A stretch of 64,000 bases of DNA from Parashewanella sp965200795 (GCA_965200795.1 CBDAVB010000013.1:124001-188000); one strand, 5' to 3'; counted from the first letter of the stretch, positions 18,298-27,985 are shown. Program-made: numbers and translations. Notes: generated from the sequence alone by a model not told the origin.

Positions 18298-19224
18298 TTA
18301 GATTGCCAACATCTCCTCAAATTTCATTGCATCTCTGCCAAACTCGATATTGAAGTAAGCCCCAATGGTTAAGCTTAATACCTTTCTTCCCATTCGACTG
18401 GTTAAGTGCCATAAGTCTCGACAGTTAACATGTTCAATATCAAAATATTTAACAAGTTGCCCTATGGTTGTTTCAACCCTTCTTCGAACATTCATTAGTT
18501 GTTTAACCGCCCACTTAGGACGATTATCTTTCATGTTTTTTCGTAATGGAGTTTGTAAGTCAATATCAGCTTCAGAGCAGTCGTTATTGAGTATTGGTCT
18601 AATAAGCCCTTTATCACCAATTAAAAGTCCTTTGATATTATTGATGATTTCATAGGCGGCATCACGTTCATCAACATTTGCGGCGGTTAAAGTCAATTCC
18701 ACAGGGATACCTCTTTCATCTACAAGAAGGTGACCATGAAATCCGTAATACTTCATATCCTTAGAGGCGCAGTAGCCATAACTTGCATATCCCTTAAAAC
18801 TTTTACATTTTCTGACACGAGTAAGTTTACAAAACTCAATGGGAAACCCATCAATCAAATGAACATTACAAGTATCGGCTCTGAGTTGATGGCATAAATA
18901 TTGGTGAAATAACTGCTTAACTTTCCAAAGGTTACTTGCTTGCCTTACAAACTGTGAACGAGCAGGTAAGTCAGGAAATAAGGGCTGCCAATACCCTTTG
19001 AAATACTCCCAAATTCCTTTATCTGTGTGATGCCCAGTCCATTCCCCAACAATTTCCATTGTAATTACTTCAGAATCAGTGAGTTTAGGAGCTCTACCAC
19101 GGGTTCTTAAGGGAGTGGTTATTTCTCTCTGGTAAAAATCATCAACTAAACAGTAAACATAAATGATAAAATCTTCGACAGGCATGATCGTATCCTTCAG
19201 ATAGGATTTTTTAGAACCAAACAT
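18298..19224 (-). CDS. IS982-family transposase
   Basis: 308 residues from the first ATG; a start at the ATG 19185 (MPVEDFIIYVYCLVDDF) is equally possible and closer to family N-termini. Motifs are RGRAPKLTDSEVITMEI, HLIDGFPIEFCK (first aspartate), KGYASYGYCASK, HGHLLVDERGIPVELTLTAA-NVDER (second), LIGDKGLI and RRRVETTIGQL (glutamate). The frame is intact and the IS is probably functional. It transcribes against the broken nuclease gene. Confidence 0.9.
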   Translation of the reverse strand: MFGSKKSYLKDTIMPVEDFIIYVYCLVDDFYQREITTPLRTRGRAPKLTDSEVITMEIVGEWTGHHTDKGIWEYFKGYWQPLFPDLPARSQFVRQASNLWKVKQLFHQYLCHQLRADTCNVHLIDGFPIEFCKLTRVRKCKSFKGYASYGYCASKDMKYYGFHGHLLVDERGIPVELTLTAANVDERDAAYEIINNIKGLLIGDKGLIRPILNNDCSEADIDLQTPLRKNMKDNRPKWAVKQLMNVRRRVETTIGQLVKYFDIEHVNCRDLWHLTSRMGRKVLSLTIGAYFNIEFGRDAMKFEEMLAI

Positions 19225-19277
19225 TCTAAGGTATGGTCATGCCTACCAAAAATTAATCACACATCAGGTTACGGGTA

Positions 19278-19635
19278 CATTAACCTTAATACCAAATCGC
19301 ACCCTAAAGACGCGTTTAACTACAGTTACAGCTACGAAGGTGAGCTCGGCACGCTCGACTACGCATTCGCTAATCCGGGGTTCGCCGAAAAAGTTGTCGG
19401 TATCGAGGATTGGCACATCAACTCACCGGAGTCCGATTTATTTGAATACCCTACCGAAGATACCGGAGATTTAGAAAAGTCAGATAACGCGTTTTCATCT
19501 TCGGATCATGACCCTGTGATTATCGCGGTTGACTTCCCTGAAAATCACCCGCGTCATCACAGCGGCGGTTCATTAAGTTGTGACTGGTTACTCGTTCTTA
19601 CGCTGCTGGGGCTGAAACGTAAGTCCGCGCGATAA
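19278..19635 (+). pseudogene. Second ExeM-like nuclease, 3' fragment
   Basis: Resumes at YINLNTKSHPKDAFNYSYSY, ends the nuclease domain with NAFSSSDHDPVIIAVDFP, and closes with HHSGGSLSCDWLLVLTLLGL and a basic KRKSAR tail, a GlyGly-CTERM-type anchor. The intact copy at 8840 has the same ending. Confidence 0.9.
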
Positions 19636-19713
19636 TTTTCATTTGCTTGTAATAAGGGATGGTTGAGGTACTATCCCTTTACTTTATCCGTACTTAAAGG
19701 AATAACAGTAAAT

Positions 19714-20151
19714 ATGAGTATTTGGTTCAGACCGGTAACTTTAGAAGACTGTGAGCGTTTAGATAAAGGCTTGCACGGGCGGGGCACGCTGATGCGGACG
19801 TTAGGCATCAGGATTACTGAAATCGGTGATGATTATTTAGCGGCAACCATGCCGGCCGGGCCGGGTCTGCATAATCCTATCGGCATGGTTCACGGCGGCG
19901 CTAACGTGGCCTTAGCTGAGACGGCGGCCAGTTACGCGGCCAACTTTGTTGTCGACTTTGAAAGCTATTTTTGTGTCGGTCAGGAAATCAACGCCAACCA
20001 CTTAAAAGCCTCTCGTAAAGGTTTACTGACCGCGGTCGCTAAGCCTGTCCACTTAGGCAAACGAAGTTCAGTCTGGAATGTTGAAATTACCAACAGCGGC
20101 GGTGAGCTGGTGTGTGTTTCAAGAATGACCGCCGCGGTAGTAAAACGTTAA
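19714..20151 (+). CDS. Hotdog-fold acyl-CoA thioesterase, YdiI/MenI-like
   Basis: 145 residues from ATG 19714 (MSIWFRP), which has AAGGA upstream; a TTG at 19663 also opens the frame but is less likely. The core reads LAATMPAGPGLHNPIGMVHG then GANVALAETAASYA, followed by CVGQEINANHLK and PVHLGKRSSVWNVEI, closely matching E. coli YdiI (MenI), the 1,4-dihydroxy-2-naphthoyl-CoA thioesterase. The catalytic glutamate is in LAET. The substrate could be another aryl- or acyl-CoA. The gap 20152-20359 after it has no gene. Confidence 0.85.
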   Translation: MSIWFRPVTLEDCERLDKGLHGRGTLMRTLGIRITEIGDDYLAATMPAGPGLHNPIGMVHGGANVALAETAASYAANFVVDFESYFCVGQEINANHLKASRKGLLTAVAKPVHLGKRSSVWNVEITNSGGELVCVSRMTAAVVKR

Positions 20152-20359
20152 TCCGCTGAACTTGCATTTAACAATGCGTGGTTTATTTTACGCGTTTTTT
20201 TTTAACATCTTTCAATTTTCGGTTTAAACATGAACTGAATGTTAAAAATAATTATGGGTTATTCAGGCCTTTTTAAGGTGATCACCTTAGGGCGCTTTGC
20301 GAACATTTGGCTAGAATTTAAATACAGAAGCTAATTAGGGTGTACAGGAGCGTCTACTT

Positions 20360-21187
20360 ATGAAGGAACTAAACATTTGTTCAAAATCTGTGGTATTAGC
20401 CATTGCGTGGTGCGGACTGATTTCGGGTGCCTCAGCGGCAGACTCCGCGGTTGCCGCTGACGTTCAGCATCATCAGCTTATCAATAAGCAAAAAGTAACC
20501 GCGCGGCATCAGCCTCAGTTTAATGTCGCTCCTGAGCAAATCAACGGCCGGAGACTAGTGGGGAAAATTCAGATTCCCGCCGGACAAAATTTACAGGCCG
20601 GTGATGTGGTGACGCTGAAATTGTTTAATCGTCAGGGTAATCCGTTAGCGGAGAAAGTTAAGGTGGTCGTTAAGCAACCTTATCAGGAAAAAGAAAAATC
20701 CTGGTCTTATCAGCTTGCCAGTGAAATTAATCATAATTTAGCCGGTATTCGCGCCGGACAGCAAACCGAGTTAGGCATTATTCTGCCTTCGCAAACGGGA
20801 AATTATGTATACGCGTCAGCGGACAGTGTCGTACACAGAATCGAAACTCAGGTACAGAAGCCGGGTACCGGTAGCGGCGAAGAAAGTGATTTTAGTGTCA
20901 CGAATTTAGACTCTACTATCCCGTTTAATGAATCAGGTACTCATGTGACCTTTGACGTGAATTCAAGTTCGAGAGGTTTTGTCACGGCGAAACTTTACAA
21001 TGAGAAGAATCTTGCCTCAGGTTCATTTCAGCAGGAATTGAATCCGGGTAATCAGAATATGTCACTTCGCATACTGCAGCCCGGTGTCGGTAAATACCGA
21101 TTACAGCTAACGTTCAAAAGTGCCGATGGTGTCCTCAGCGAGCAGCAGCACACGATCACCGTCACTGACGGCGGAACAGATGTCTGA
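20360..21187 (+). CDS. Secreted protein of unknown function
   Basis: 275 residues with a signal peptide ending near LISGASAADS. The mature part is rich in beta-prone segments (GKIQIPAGQNLQAGDVVTLK, HVTFDVNSSSRGFVTAKLYN, KYRLQLTF) and suggests two immunoglobulin-like sandwich domains, about 55-160 and 175-272, joined by a Gly/Ser-rich linker (KPGTGSGEESD). No catalytic motif seen and no family recognised. Single-gene unit with a terminator at 21272. Confidence 0.75.
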   Translation: MKELNICSKSVVLAIAWCGLISGASAADSAVAADVQHHQLINKQKVTARHQPQFNVAPEQINGRRLVGKIQIPAGQNLQAGDVVTLKLFNRQGNPLAEKVKVVVKQPYQEKEKSWSYQLASEINHNLAGIRAGQQTELGIILPSQTGNYVYASADSVVHRIETQVQKPGTGSGEESDFSVTNLDSTIPFNESGTHVTFDVNSSSRGFVTAKLYNEKNLASGSFQQELNPGNQNMSLRILQPGVGKYRLQLTFKSADGVLSEQQHTITVTDGGTDV

Positions 21188-21271
21188 AAATAAATAAAAA
21201 ATCAGGGAAAGCATACCGCAAAGAGTTGCCGTAACAGATTTGATTTGATAGGTTCAGCGAACCCGTTTTTA

Positions 21272-21299
21272 AAAAGCTTGCGATCGCGCGGGCTTTTTT
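21272..21299 (+). terminator. Rho-independent terminator
   Basis: Stem AGCTTGCG/CGCGGGCT (two G-U pairs) with loop ATCG, A5 before and T6 after. Confidence 0.75.
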
Positions 21300-21363
21300 C
21301 ATACCCAGTGCGATAGTTGTTGTTATCGCTTTGTGGGAGATAACAATAAGTTAGGACAAATCT

Positions 21364-22572
21364 GTGAATTCAAAAACTCTAGGCTCAATAGCTATCGTGT
21401 CAGGTACCGCTATCGGCGGCGGCATGTTAGCGCTTCCGCTTGCCACCGCTGGTTTAGGCACGCTGCCCGCGGTGATATTACTTGTCGCTTTGTGGCTGGT
21501 TTCAGCGTATACCGCTTTACTCATGCTTGAAATTAACCTCAGAAGCGGTGTGGGAGATAACGTACATGTCATTACGGGAAAAACATTGGGTAAAGTCGGG
21601 CAGCTGATCCAAGGCGCTTCGTTTTTAAGCCTGCTGTATGCTTTGACTATGGTGTATCTGCTCGGCGGCTCTTCATTATTTGAATCTAAGTTTGAGGCGT
21701 TATTCGGGCGGGCTCTCGATACCAAACTGACAATTATTTTGTTTACGCTTATTTTCGGCGGCCTTATCGCTGTAGGCGTACGCTGGGTAGATAAAGTCTC
21801 GCGTTTACTGTTTCCGCTGATGGTGATCCTGTTTGTTGTTTTAGTGTTCTTCCTGTTGCCTGAAGTTCACATCTCCGCCATTGTCGCTGATACCTTAAGT
21901 AACGCTGTCGCTGAAGGCGGATTCAGTAATATTCTTATGGCCGCGATTCCGGTGGTATTCACCTCTTTTGGTTTTCACGTCTGTATCGCGACCTTGGTGA
22001 GATACCTTGATGGTGAGGTTGGCCGCCTTAAGAGAGTATTGCTTATCGGTTCGAGTATTCCGTTGGTTTGCTATATCTTCTGGCTGCTGGTGACTATCGG
22101 AACCGTGGGCGGTGACACAATCAATGAATTTAACGGGTCGTTGCCGAAATTAGTTGCCGCGCTGCAGGATATCGCGCGTCAGTCGTTTATTGATCAATGC
22201 GTCAGCTTTTTTGCTGACTTAGCTTTAATCACCTCGTTTTTAGGCGTGACCATGAGTTTATTTGATTTTCTCGCGGAAGTTACCCGGGCGAAAAAGGGGT
22301 TTGCGGGCAGGGCGCAAACCTGGCTTTTAACCTTTATTCCGCCTTTATTATGCGCGTTGTATTATCCGGACGGATTTGTGAAAGTGCTCGGCTATGCCGG
22401 CGTACCGCTGGCGATAATGATCATCTTTTTACCTGTCGCGATGGCGTTAAAACAACGTAAGCAAACTCAAGACGGTTATCAGGTAGCGGGCGGCAATGTC
22501 GCGCTGGCCGGATCAGGACTCGCGGGTGTCCTAATTGTGGCGGCACAAATATTTGTTACAAGTTTCAGTTAG
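21364..22572 (+). CDS. tyrP: Tyrosine/tryptophan permease, TyrP family
   Basis: 402 residues with about eleven membrane helices, of the hydroxy/aromatic amino acid permease (HAAAP) family. The N-terminus SKTLGSIAIVSGTAIGGGML and GLGTLPAVILLVALWLVSAY match TyrP. Starts at GTG 21364; an ATG further in would remove helix 1. It imports an aromatic amino acid, probably tyrosine, by proton symport. Its stop codon is close to a family B remnant. Confidence 0.85.
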   Translation: MNSKTLGSIAIVSGTAIGGGMLALPLATAGLGTLPAVILLVALWLVSAYTALLMLEINLRSGVGDNVHVITGKTLGKVGQLIQGASFLSLLYALTMVYLLGGSSLFESKFEALFGRALDTKLTIILFTLIFGGLIAVGVRWVDKVSRLLFPLMVILFVVLVFFLLPEVHISAIVADTLSNAVAEGGFSNILMAAIPVVFTSFGFHVCIATLVRYLDGEVGRLKRVLLIGSSIPLVCYIFWLLVTIGTVGGDTINEFNGSLPKLVAALQDIARQSFIDQCVSFFADLALITSFLGVTMSLFDFLAEVTRAKKGFAGRAQTWLLTFIPPLLCALYYPDGFVKVLGYAGVPLAIMIIFLPVAMALKQRKQTQDGYQVAGGNVALAGSGLAGVLIVAAQIFVTSFS

Positions 22573-22886
22573 AAACTATGAAGGACAGTAACTCAACTCC
22601 CCTTTAATCATTAAAGTAAACAAGGGGAACAAAATATGAGCACCGTCCTTCAAGTAAAAGACAACGTAAAAAAATAAAATGGAAGCTCGGCTTTTCTGAT
22701 GGTGAGAAAAGCGGATAAAAAGCATCGATGCCCGTGATTGAAAAGCTTTGCATTTTGAAATCGCCTCGGCAAAGGAAAAGTCGCATTGTAATAATTGTCG
22801 GTAATGACTACGCCTCGCTTTCTCCGCCTTGTATAAGCCAAAAATAAACCACAGCAAAACAGGGAAGTTATTTTGGGACAGTTCCT
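22563..22886. repeat. Family B MITE-like remnant
   Basis: The right 90 bp (22797-22886) match 7549-7639 nearly base for base, ending TTTTGGGACAGTTCC. The left side (GAAACTATGAAGGACAG) is only partly like the family B end, so the element is longer or rearranged. Short frames on the minus strand here (about 60-93 codons) are not convincing genes. Confidence 0.6.
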
Positions 22887-22920
22887 TAATCGCTTACCCC
22901 GGTAATAAAATAAGTATGGT

Positions 22921-22948
22921 AAAGTCAGGTCTTCGCCTGACTTTTTTG
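22921..22948 (+). terminator. Rho-independent terminator, likely for tyrP
   Basis: Stem AGTCAGG/CCTGACT around TCTTCG, followed by T6. Confidence 0.8.
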
Positions 22949-23050
22949 TTTAAGGGTTTAATGAAAATAAGGTGTTTCATTAAGCTCCGGCATTAGGTCA
23001 AACTCGCCTAATTCAGGGAATAGGCCTCAAAAATAACCAGAGAGAATGAC

Positions 23051-25207
23051 ATGAAAAAGTGGTTAATAGCCGCGGCCGCGGCCGCCAGCTTTAATAGCGC
23101 CGCGGATGAAGGTATGTGGCAGCCTTATCAGCTGCCGTCAATGGCGGCTGAGCTAAAAGCGAAAGGGTTGGAAATTGACGCTAAATCAATTTCAAAACTC
23201 ACTGAGTTTCCGATGAACGCGGTGATCAGCCTCGGCGGTTGCACGGCATCATTTGTATCACCGAAAGGCTTAGTGGTAACTAATCACCACTGCGCTTACG
23301 GTTCTATTCAATACAATTCAACGCCTGAAAAAAATCTTATTAAGGAAGGTTTCTTAGCTAAGAATTATAAAGAAGAGCTGCCGGGCGCACCGGGCTCGCG
23401 TATTTTCGTTACCGAAAAGGTAACGGATGTGACTGACCGGGTGAAAGCCGGACTTGAGCATGCGCAAGGTGAGGCTTTCTACAAAGGTATTGAGAACAAA
23501 GAAAAGCAATTAGTCGCTGAGTGTGAGAAAGAAGACGGTTACCGTTGCAGCGTATACAGTTTCCACGGCGGTCTTGAGTATTACCTGATCAGGCAGATGG
23601 AAATCCGCGATGTGCGTCTGGTGTATAACCCGTCGGACAGTGTGGGTAAATACGGTGGTGACATTGACAACTGGATGTGGCCGCGTCACACAGGTGACTT
23701 CTCTTTCTACCGTGCTTACGTAAATAAAGACGGTCAGCCCGCGGATTACAGTAAAGACAACGTTCCTTATGAGCCGAAGAGCTTCTTGAAAGTATCGGCC
23801 AAAGGCGTTCAGGAAGATGATTTTGTCATGGTTGCCGGCTATCCCGGCCGTACAAACCGTTACCGCACCGCGGCCGAAGTAGAGAATACCTTCGGATGGC
23901 GCTACCCGTACAGCAAAATGCTGCGTGAGCGTATTATTCACATCATCAAAGACGCGGCGCCGGAAGGCAGTGAAGACCGGATTAAGTACGAAAGCATGCT
24001 TGCCGGCCTCGCTAACTACGCCAAAAACTTCACTTCAATGATCGAGTTCTACGGTAAAACCGACATGCTGCAAGAGCGTAAAGAACGTGAAGCGGCACTG
24101 ACAAAATGGATTGCCGGAGATCCCGCGCGTGAAGCAAAGTACGGTAAAACACTTTCCCGCTTAAATGAGCTCGTTAAAGAAGGCGAAAAGAACCAGCAGC
24201 GCAAACTGTTAACCAGCTATACGGGTTACAGTGCGATGCTGAAAACGGCTGATCAGTTATACCGGTTAGCTCATGAGCGTCAGTTGCCGGATATGCGACG
24301 TGAACCGGGTTATCAAGACCGCGATATGAAACGTTTTGTCGCCGGTTTAGAGCGTATCGACCGTCGTTTCTCCGCCAAAGTGGAAAAAGCTTATCTGCTG
24401 GATTTACTTGAGCGTTACGCGAAATTGCCTCAGTCAGAGCGTATTCGGTCATTGGACGAAGTTTTCGGTATTACCGATAACACTCCTGCCGCGGCGCTGA
24501 AAAAACATCTGGATAACATGTACGCTAAGACGGAGCTGACGGACAAAGACACCCGTTTAGGCTGGATGAAAAAATCAGTGGCTGACTTTAAAGCTTCAAA
24601 AGATCCGTTCATTCAATACGCTGTAACGACATACGACGCACGTATCAAACGGGAAAATGAAGCTAAAGCGCGTGCCGGTGAACTGATGAAAGTTCGTCCT
24701 AAGTACATGGCGGCAATCATCGCTTATAACAAGGAGCTGGGTAAACCCGTGTACGCGGACGCGAACTCAAGCTTACGTGTAAGTGTCGGTAATGTTAAGG
24801 GTTATTCACCGCAAGACGGTCTTTATGCGCTGCCGTTCACTCGTTTAGAGGGTATTGTTCAAAAAGATACCGGAAAAGAACCGTTTGACGCGCCGAAGAA
24901 AGAACTTGAGCTGATTAAGAACAAGCGGTACGGCGATTACTATGTGAGGGAAATCGACTCCGTGCCGGTAAACTTCTTATCGACGCTGGATACGACAGGC
25001 GGTAACTCCGGCTCTCCTACACTAAACGGCCGCGCGCAATTAGTCGGTCTGCTGTTTGACGGTGTTTATGAAAGTATTATCGGTGACTGGGGTTACGATC
25101 CTAAAACTAACCGTTCTATTCAGGTAGACAGTCGTTACATGCTTTGGGTAATGAAGTACCTGGATCATGCTGACAACCTGTTAGATGAAATGGAAATTGT
25201 GAAGTAA
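23051..25207 (+). CDS. S46 family dipeptidyl peptidase (DPP7-type)
   Basis: 718 residues, periplasmic serine dipeptidyl peptidase releasing dipeptides from oligopeptides. A signal peptide precedes ADEGMWQPYQLP, the usual mature start. The catalytic histidine is in VVTNHHCAYG (about residue 78) and the serine in TTGGNSGSPTLNG (about 654), with an aspartate-bearing segment GGDIDNWMWPRHTGDFSFYR between. The residue that separates DPP7 from DPP11 lies in LLFDGVYES. FDG (Gly) fits DPP7, which prefers hydrophobic P1 residues, whereas DPP11 has Arg. That specificity call is an inference. Confidence 0.93.
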   Translation: MKKWLIAAAAAASFNSAADEGMWQPYQLPSMAAELKAKGLEIDAKSISKLTEFPMNAVISLGGCTASFVSPKGLVVTNHHCAYGSIQYNSTPEKNLIKEGFLAKNYKEELPGAPGSRIFVTEKVTDVTDRVKAGLEHAQGEAFYKGIENKEKQLVAECEKEDGYRCSVYSFHGGLEYYLIRQMEIRDVRLVYNPSDSVGKYGGDIDNWMWPRHTGDFSFYRAYVNKDGQPADYSKDNVPYEPKSFLKVSAKGVQEDDFVMVAGYPGRTNRYRTAAEVENTFGWRYPYSKMLRERIIHIIKDAAPEGSEDRIKYESMLAGLANYAKNFTSMIEFYGKTDMLQERKEREAALTKWIAGDPAREAKYGKTLSRLNELVKEGEKNQQRKLLTSYTGYSAMLKTADQLYRLAHERQLPDMRREPGYQDRDMKRFVAGLERIDRRFSAKVEKAYLLDLLERYAKLPQSERIRSLDEVFGITDNTPAAALKKHLDNMYAKTELTDKDTRLGWMKKSVADFKASKDPFIQYAVTTYDARIKRENEAKARAGELMKVRPKYMAAIIAYNKELGKPVYADANSSLRVSVGNVKGYSPQDGLYALPFTRLEGIVQKDTGKEPFDAPKKELELIKNKRYGDYYVREIDSVPVNFLSTLDTTGGNSGSPTLNGRAQLVGLLFDGVYESIIGDWGYDPKTNRSIQVDSRYMLWVMKYLDHADNLLDEMEIVK

Positions 25208-25230
25208 TTTCTGTTTGTTCTGAGTTATTA

Positions 25231-25257
25231 AGAGGCGGCGGGAAGCCACCTCTTTTA
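25231..25257 (+). terminator. Rho-independent terminator after S46 peptidase
   Basis: Stem AGAGGCGGC/GCCACCTCT, one mismatch, then TTTT. The following 25260-25405 is a decayed palindromic stretch with no gene. Confidence 0.6.
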
Positions 25258-25410
25258 TTAAATAGCCGACCAGAGTTTTTTAGATTTTCTGACGTGCGGC
25301 CTCAGCGCTCTCCCGCGTCGCGGCTTTAGTTACACAGCTGCGGCTATGCGCCTTGTATAGCCCTGAATCTGAACGCCGTAATTATTAAAAAACTTATCGG
25401 CATCTGCTTA

Positions 25411-25929
25411 TTACTCCTGATCGACCTGAATCAATTTACTGATGTCATAACCTTTTTGTTTGGCTGTTTGATAAAAATCGTCTAATACCTGAAGGCTGAC
25501 TTTCGGGGTTCTTGAAAGCAGCCAGAGATATTTTTTGTTATAACCGGTCACATAAGCGTATTGGTAATTGGGATCGATATAAAAAACCACATATGAAGAA
25601 TAGAAAGGTCCGAAAAAAGAAACTTTCAGATAGCCGATGTCCGGTGATTTAACAAATTTTGCTATTCCCTCAATTTTACTGGTCTCTCCCGTCTTTTTGT
25701 TGTAACCGCTGTTAAGTACTTTGACAGAGTTGTCGTCATTTAAACTGTAGTTGGCAGTGACATGATCCAATCCTTTTTCAAAGCTGTTTTCCAGGCGGGC
25801 AATTTCATACCACTGTCCGGTATAGCTGCCGACATCAAAGTTTTCAACAGGCTTTACTCCCTCAGGAACACCTAGACAAGAGCATAAGAGTAGTGGAAAC
25901 AATAACAAAAAGAGATTGCGAAAGCGCAT
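25411..25929 (-). CDS. blc: Outer membrane lipoprotein lipocalin (Blc type)
   Basis: 172 residues. The N-terminus LFLLLFPLLLCSCLG has a lipobox-like cysteine, so it is lipid-anchored. The lipocalin signature is YTGQWYEIARLENSFEKGLD (about residues 36-55). YAYVTGYNKKYLWLLSRTP follows, as in Blc. Binds lysophospholipids or similar; linked to envelope stress in E. coli. The gap 25930-26287 beyond its start has no gene I can identify. Confidence 0.9.
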   Translation of the reverse strand: MRFRNLFLLLFPLLLCSCLGVPEGVKPVENFDVGSYTGQWYEIARLENSFEKGLDHVTANYSLNDDNSVKVLNSGYNKKTGETSKIEGIAKFVKSPDIGYLKVSFFGPFYSSYVVFYIDPNYQYAYVTGYNKKYLWLLSRTPKVSLQVLDDFYQTAKQKGYDISKLIQVDQE

Positions 25930-26287
25930 AAGAATATCCTCATTGCTGGAAGGGCATGCTATCCTACGTTAGAAATCAAAATTGGGATCAAATTTTCCGC
26001 GATAGAAATTGCTTTCTTTAAAATCATTTTTCCTTCGGTTGATGACTCGACAGCGCAAAGACGCGCAGGACGGCTGCGTACATCGCAGTAAGAAAACGAG
26101 CGCGGATGTAAACCGAATATCCGGAGCAAGTGTCACCGGCCGGGCGCTTACTGAATTGGGTGTGATCGAAATCCGGGTTGAGCTGTAACAAATCAGGGGT
26201 TATTTCGGCACAGCTTATTCTAAAGTCAGTAAGTGAAAATCTCAGATACTGACTCCGCTAAAAAAATCAGCTTTAAACCTCATCCGG

Positions 26288-27598
26288 CTATTTTCTGATC
26301 GCAACGACGGTAACAGAAACCATTGCGAGTACCATACAGTACCAGGCATGCATTCCGGCGGTTACAGGGCTGATACCGAAAATTGACGCAATCAGCAGAG
26401 CTTGCGCGCCGAAAGGTAAGACACCTTGAACAATACAGGCAAAAATATCCAATAAGCTTGCTGAGCGTTTCGGACAAATATCGTGTTTTTCCGCCAATCC
26501 TCTGGCAATATCACCCGTTACCACAATGGATACCGTGTTATTGGCGATACAAGTGTTGGTTAACGCCACCATCAGCGCCATACAAAGCTCGACGATTTTG
26601 GGTGATTTCTCTGAACTGTTTTTCGATAACGTTCGTACGAAGGCTTCGATTTTGTGATTGATAAAAGCGATACCGCCTTGTTGCTGGATCAGAGCCGCCA
26701 AGCCGCCGACGAGCATAGATAAGATAAAAATTTCCTGCATGCCGCCGAAGCCGGCATAGATATCTTTGCTGTATTGAATTACGTCGTAATCAGCGGTAAT
26801 GAAGCCTGTGAAGCCCGCGAGTAAAATCGCGATCGTGAGCACCGCAAAGACATTTAAACCTGAAACAGCAAGTATCAGAATCGTCAGATAAGGTATAACG
26901 TTGACAATATCGTAATCTTCAGGTTTTAACTCTACAGGCGTCTGAGCCGGCAGAGAAAAAAGAACCAAAGTGATAAGGGCGGCGGGTAAGGCGAAGATCA
27001 GGTTTTCCTTGAACTTATCTTTCATCTCACAACCTTGAGTTCGCGTCGCCGCGATGGTTGTATCTGAGATGACGGACAAATTATCTCCGAACAAAGCTCC
27101 TGAAATCACCGCGCCTGCCATCAGGCCGGCTTCAATATCGGTCTGCTCCACAACACCGAAAGCTACAGGAGCTACGGCGGCAATGGTTCCCATGGAAGTC
27201 CCCATGGCTGTAGCAATAAAAGCGGAAATTAAGAAAAAGCCGGGAAGCAGAAACTCCGGCGGAATATAAGACAGTCCCATCGCAACCGTGGCGTCCACGC
27301 CTCCTGTTGCTTTGGCTACCGCCGCGAAAGCGCCCGCAAGCAGATAGATCATACACATAGTGATGATATTGCTGTGACCGACACCTTTGATAAACGTGTC
27401 AATCGTTTGATTGAGCTTATGTCCGGAAATCAAAATGCTGATGATGATCGCCGGTAAGATAGCGACAACACTAGGTAATTGATAAAAAGCGTAATCAACA
27501 TTCTGACTTTTAAAATACAAACCGGTACCGATAAACAGCCCGATAAAAATCAATAATGGTAATAAAGCGATGACTGATTGATGCTGTTTAGAGTCCAC
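26288..27598 (-). CDS. nhaC: NhaC-family Na+/H+ antiporter
   Basis: 436 residues with about 11-12 membrane helices. Characteristic segments are FIATAMGTSMGTIAAVAPVA, GAVISGALFGDNLSVISDTT and IAATRTQGCEM, conserved in the NhaC/ion transporter superfamily and associated with sodium or amine-coupled exchange. Exchanged ions cannot be told from sequence alone. Single gene; the gap 27599-27783 to its right is plain non-coding sequence. Confidence 0.85.
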   Translation of the reverse strand: MDSKQHQSVIALLPLLIFIGLFIGTGLYFKSQNVDYAFYQLPSVVAILPAIIISILISGHKLNQTIDTFIKGVGHSNIITMCMIYLLAGAFAAVAKATGGVDATVAMGLSYIPPEFLLPGFFLISAFIATAMGTSMGTIAAVAPVAFGVVEQTDIEAGLMAGAVISGALFGDNLSVISDTTIAATRTQGCEMKDKFKENLIFALPAALITLVLFSLPAQTPVELKPEDYDIVNVIPYLTILILAVSGLNVFAVLTIAILLAGFTGFITADYDVIQYSKDIYAGFGGMQEIFILSMLVGGLAALIQQQGGIAFINHKIEAFVRTLSKNSSEKSPKIVELCMALMVALTNTCIANNTVSIVVTGDIARGLAEKHDICPKRSASLLDIFACIVQGVLPFGAQALLIASIFGISPVTAGMHAWYCMVLAMVSVTVVAIRK

Positions 27599-27783
27599 TG
27601 AATCTCTCTTGTTATTTTTTCAAATTGAAACTCACTTATTGGTTTAACATGAATTTTACAATTTGTGCTGATAGTCAAATTTGGCTTAGTTTATGTTTTG
27701 AACGGACGTTTGTCAATCTAGACGTCCGAACGTCCCTTTTGTTTCGGGGCAGTTTCTAAGAGCATACAGTTAATAGTTAAAAA

Positions 27784-27960
27784 AGTACCGAAAAGCGGCG
27801 TTAGAGCCTCGGCTTCGGTCATCCCTAAAAGGCGCTCCGCACGGTAATACCGGAAGTCTTTCAGGCAAGATTTTTCAGGCAAGATCTTTCAGGCAAGAGT
27901 AACGCCGCGGGGTGCTTAAGAAGGACGTCAGAAAAGCGGAAAAACTTATAGTCGGGTACT
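27784..27960. repeat. MITE-like family A, copy with internal triplication
   Basis: Ends with AAAAACTTATAGTCGGGTACT, the family A terminus; the left end (AGTACCG) is eroded. Internally it has GGCGCTCCGCACGG and three successive TTTCAGGCAAGA units (about 27855-27898), then GTGCTTAAGAAGGACGTCAG. A remnant of the family B end (GGGGCAGTTTCTAAG) lies just before, near 27747. Confidence 0.65.
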
Positions 27961-27985
27961 GATTACCTGACGAGATCTTTGTGTA

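Larger units (their letters stand above)
18143..19268 (-). mobile_element. IS982-family insertion sequence
   Basis: Bounded by the imperfect inverted ends TCTAATGTGTGATT (18143) and AATCACACATCAGG (to 19268). It is flanked by the direct repeat TTACGGGTA (18133-18141 and 19269-19277). Deleting one repeat plus the element restores the frame (TQNYGYINLNT). It is longer than a typical 1-kb IS982 because a palindromic repeat sits in its 3' non-coding end (18183-18273). Confidence 0.85.

Noticed and set aside
22576..22857. Overlapping minus-strand frames of 60-93 codons
   Set aside because: Three phases are open at once in a MITE-like remnant; none shows a protein-like pattern.
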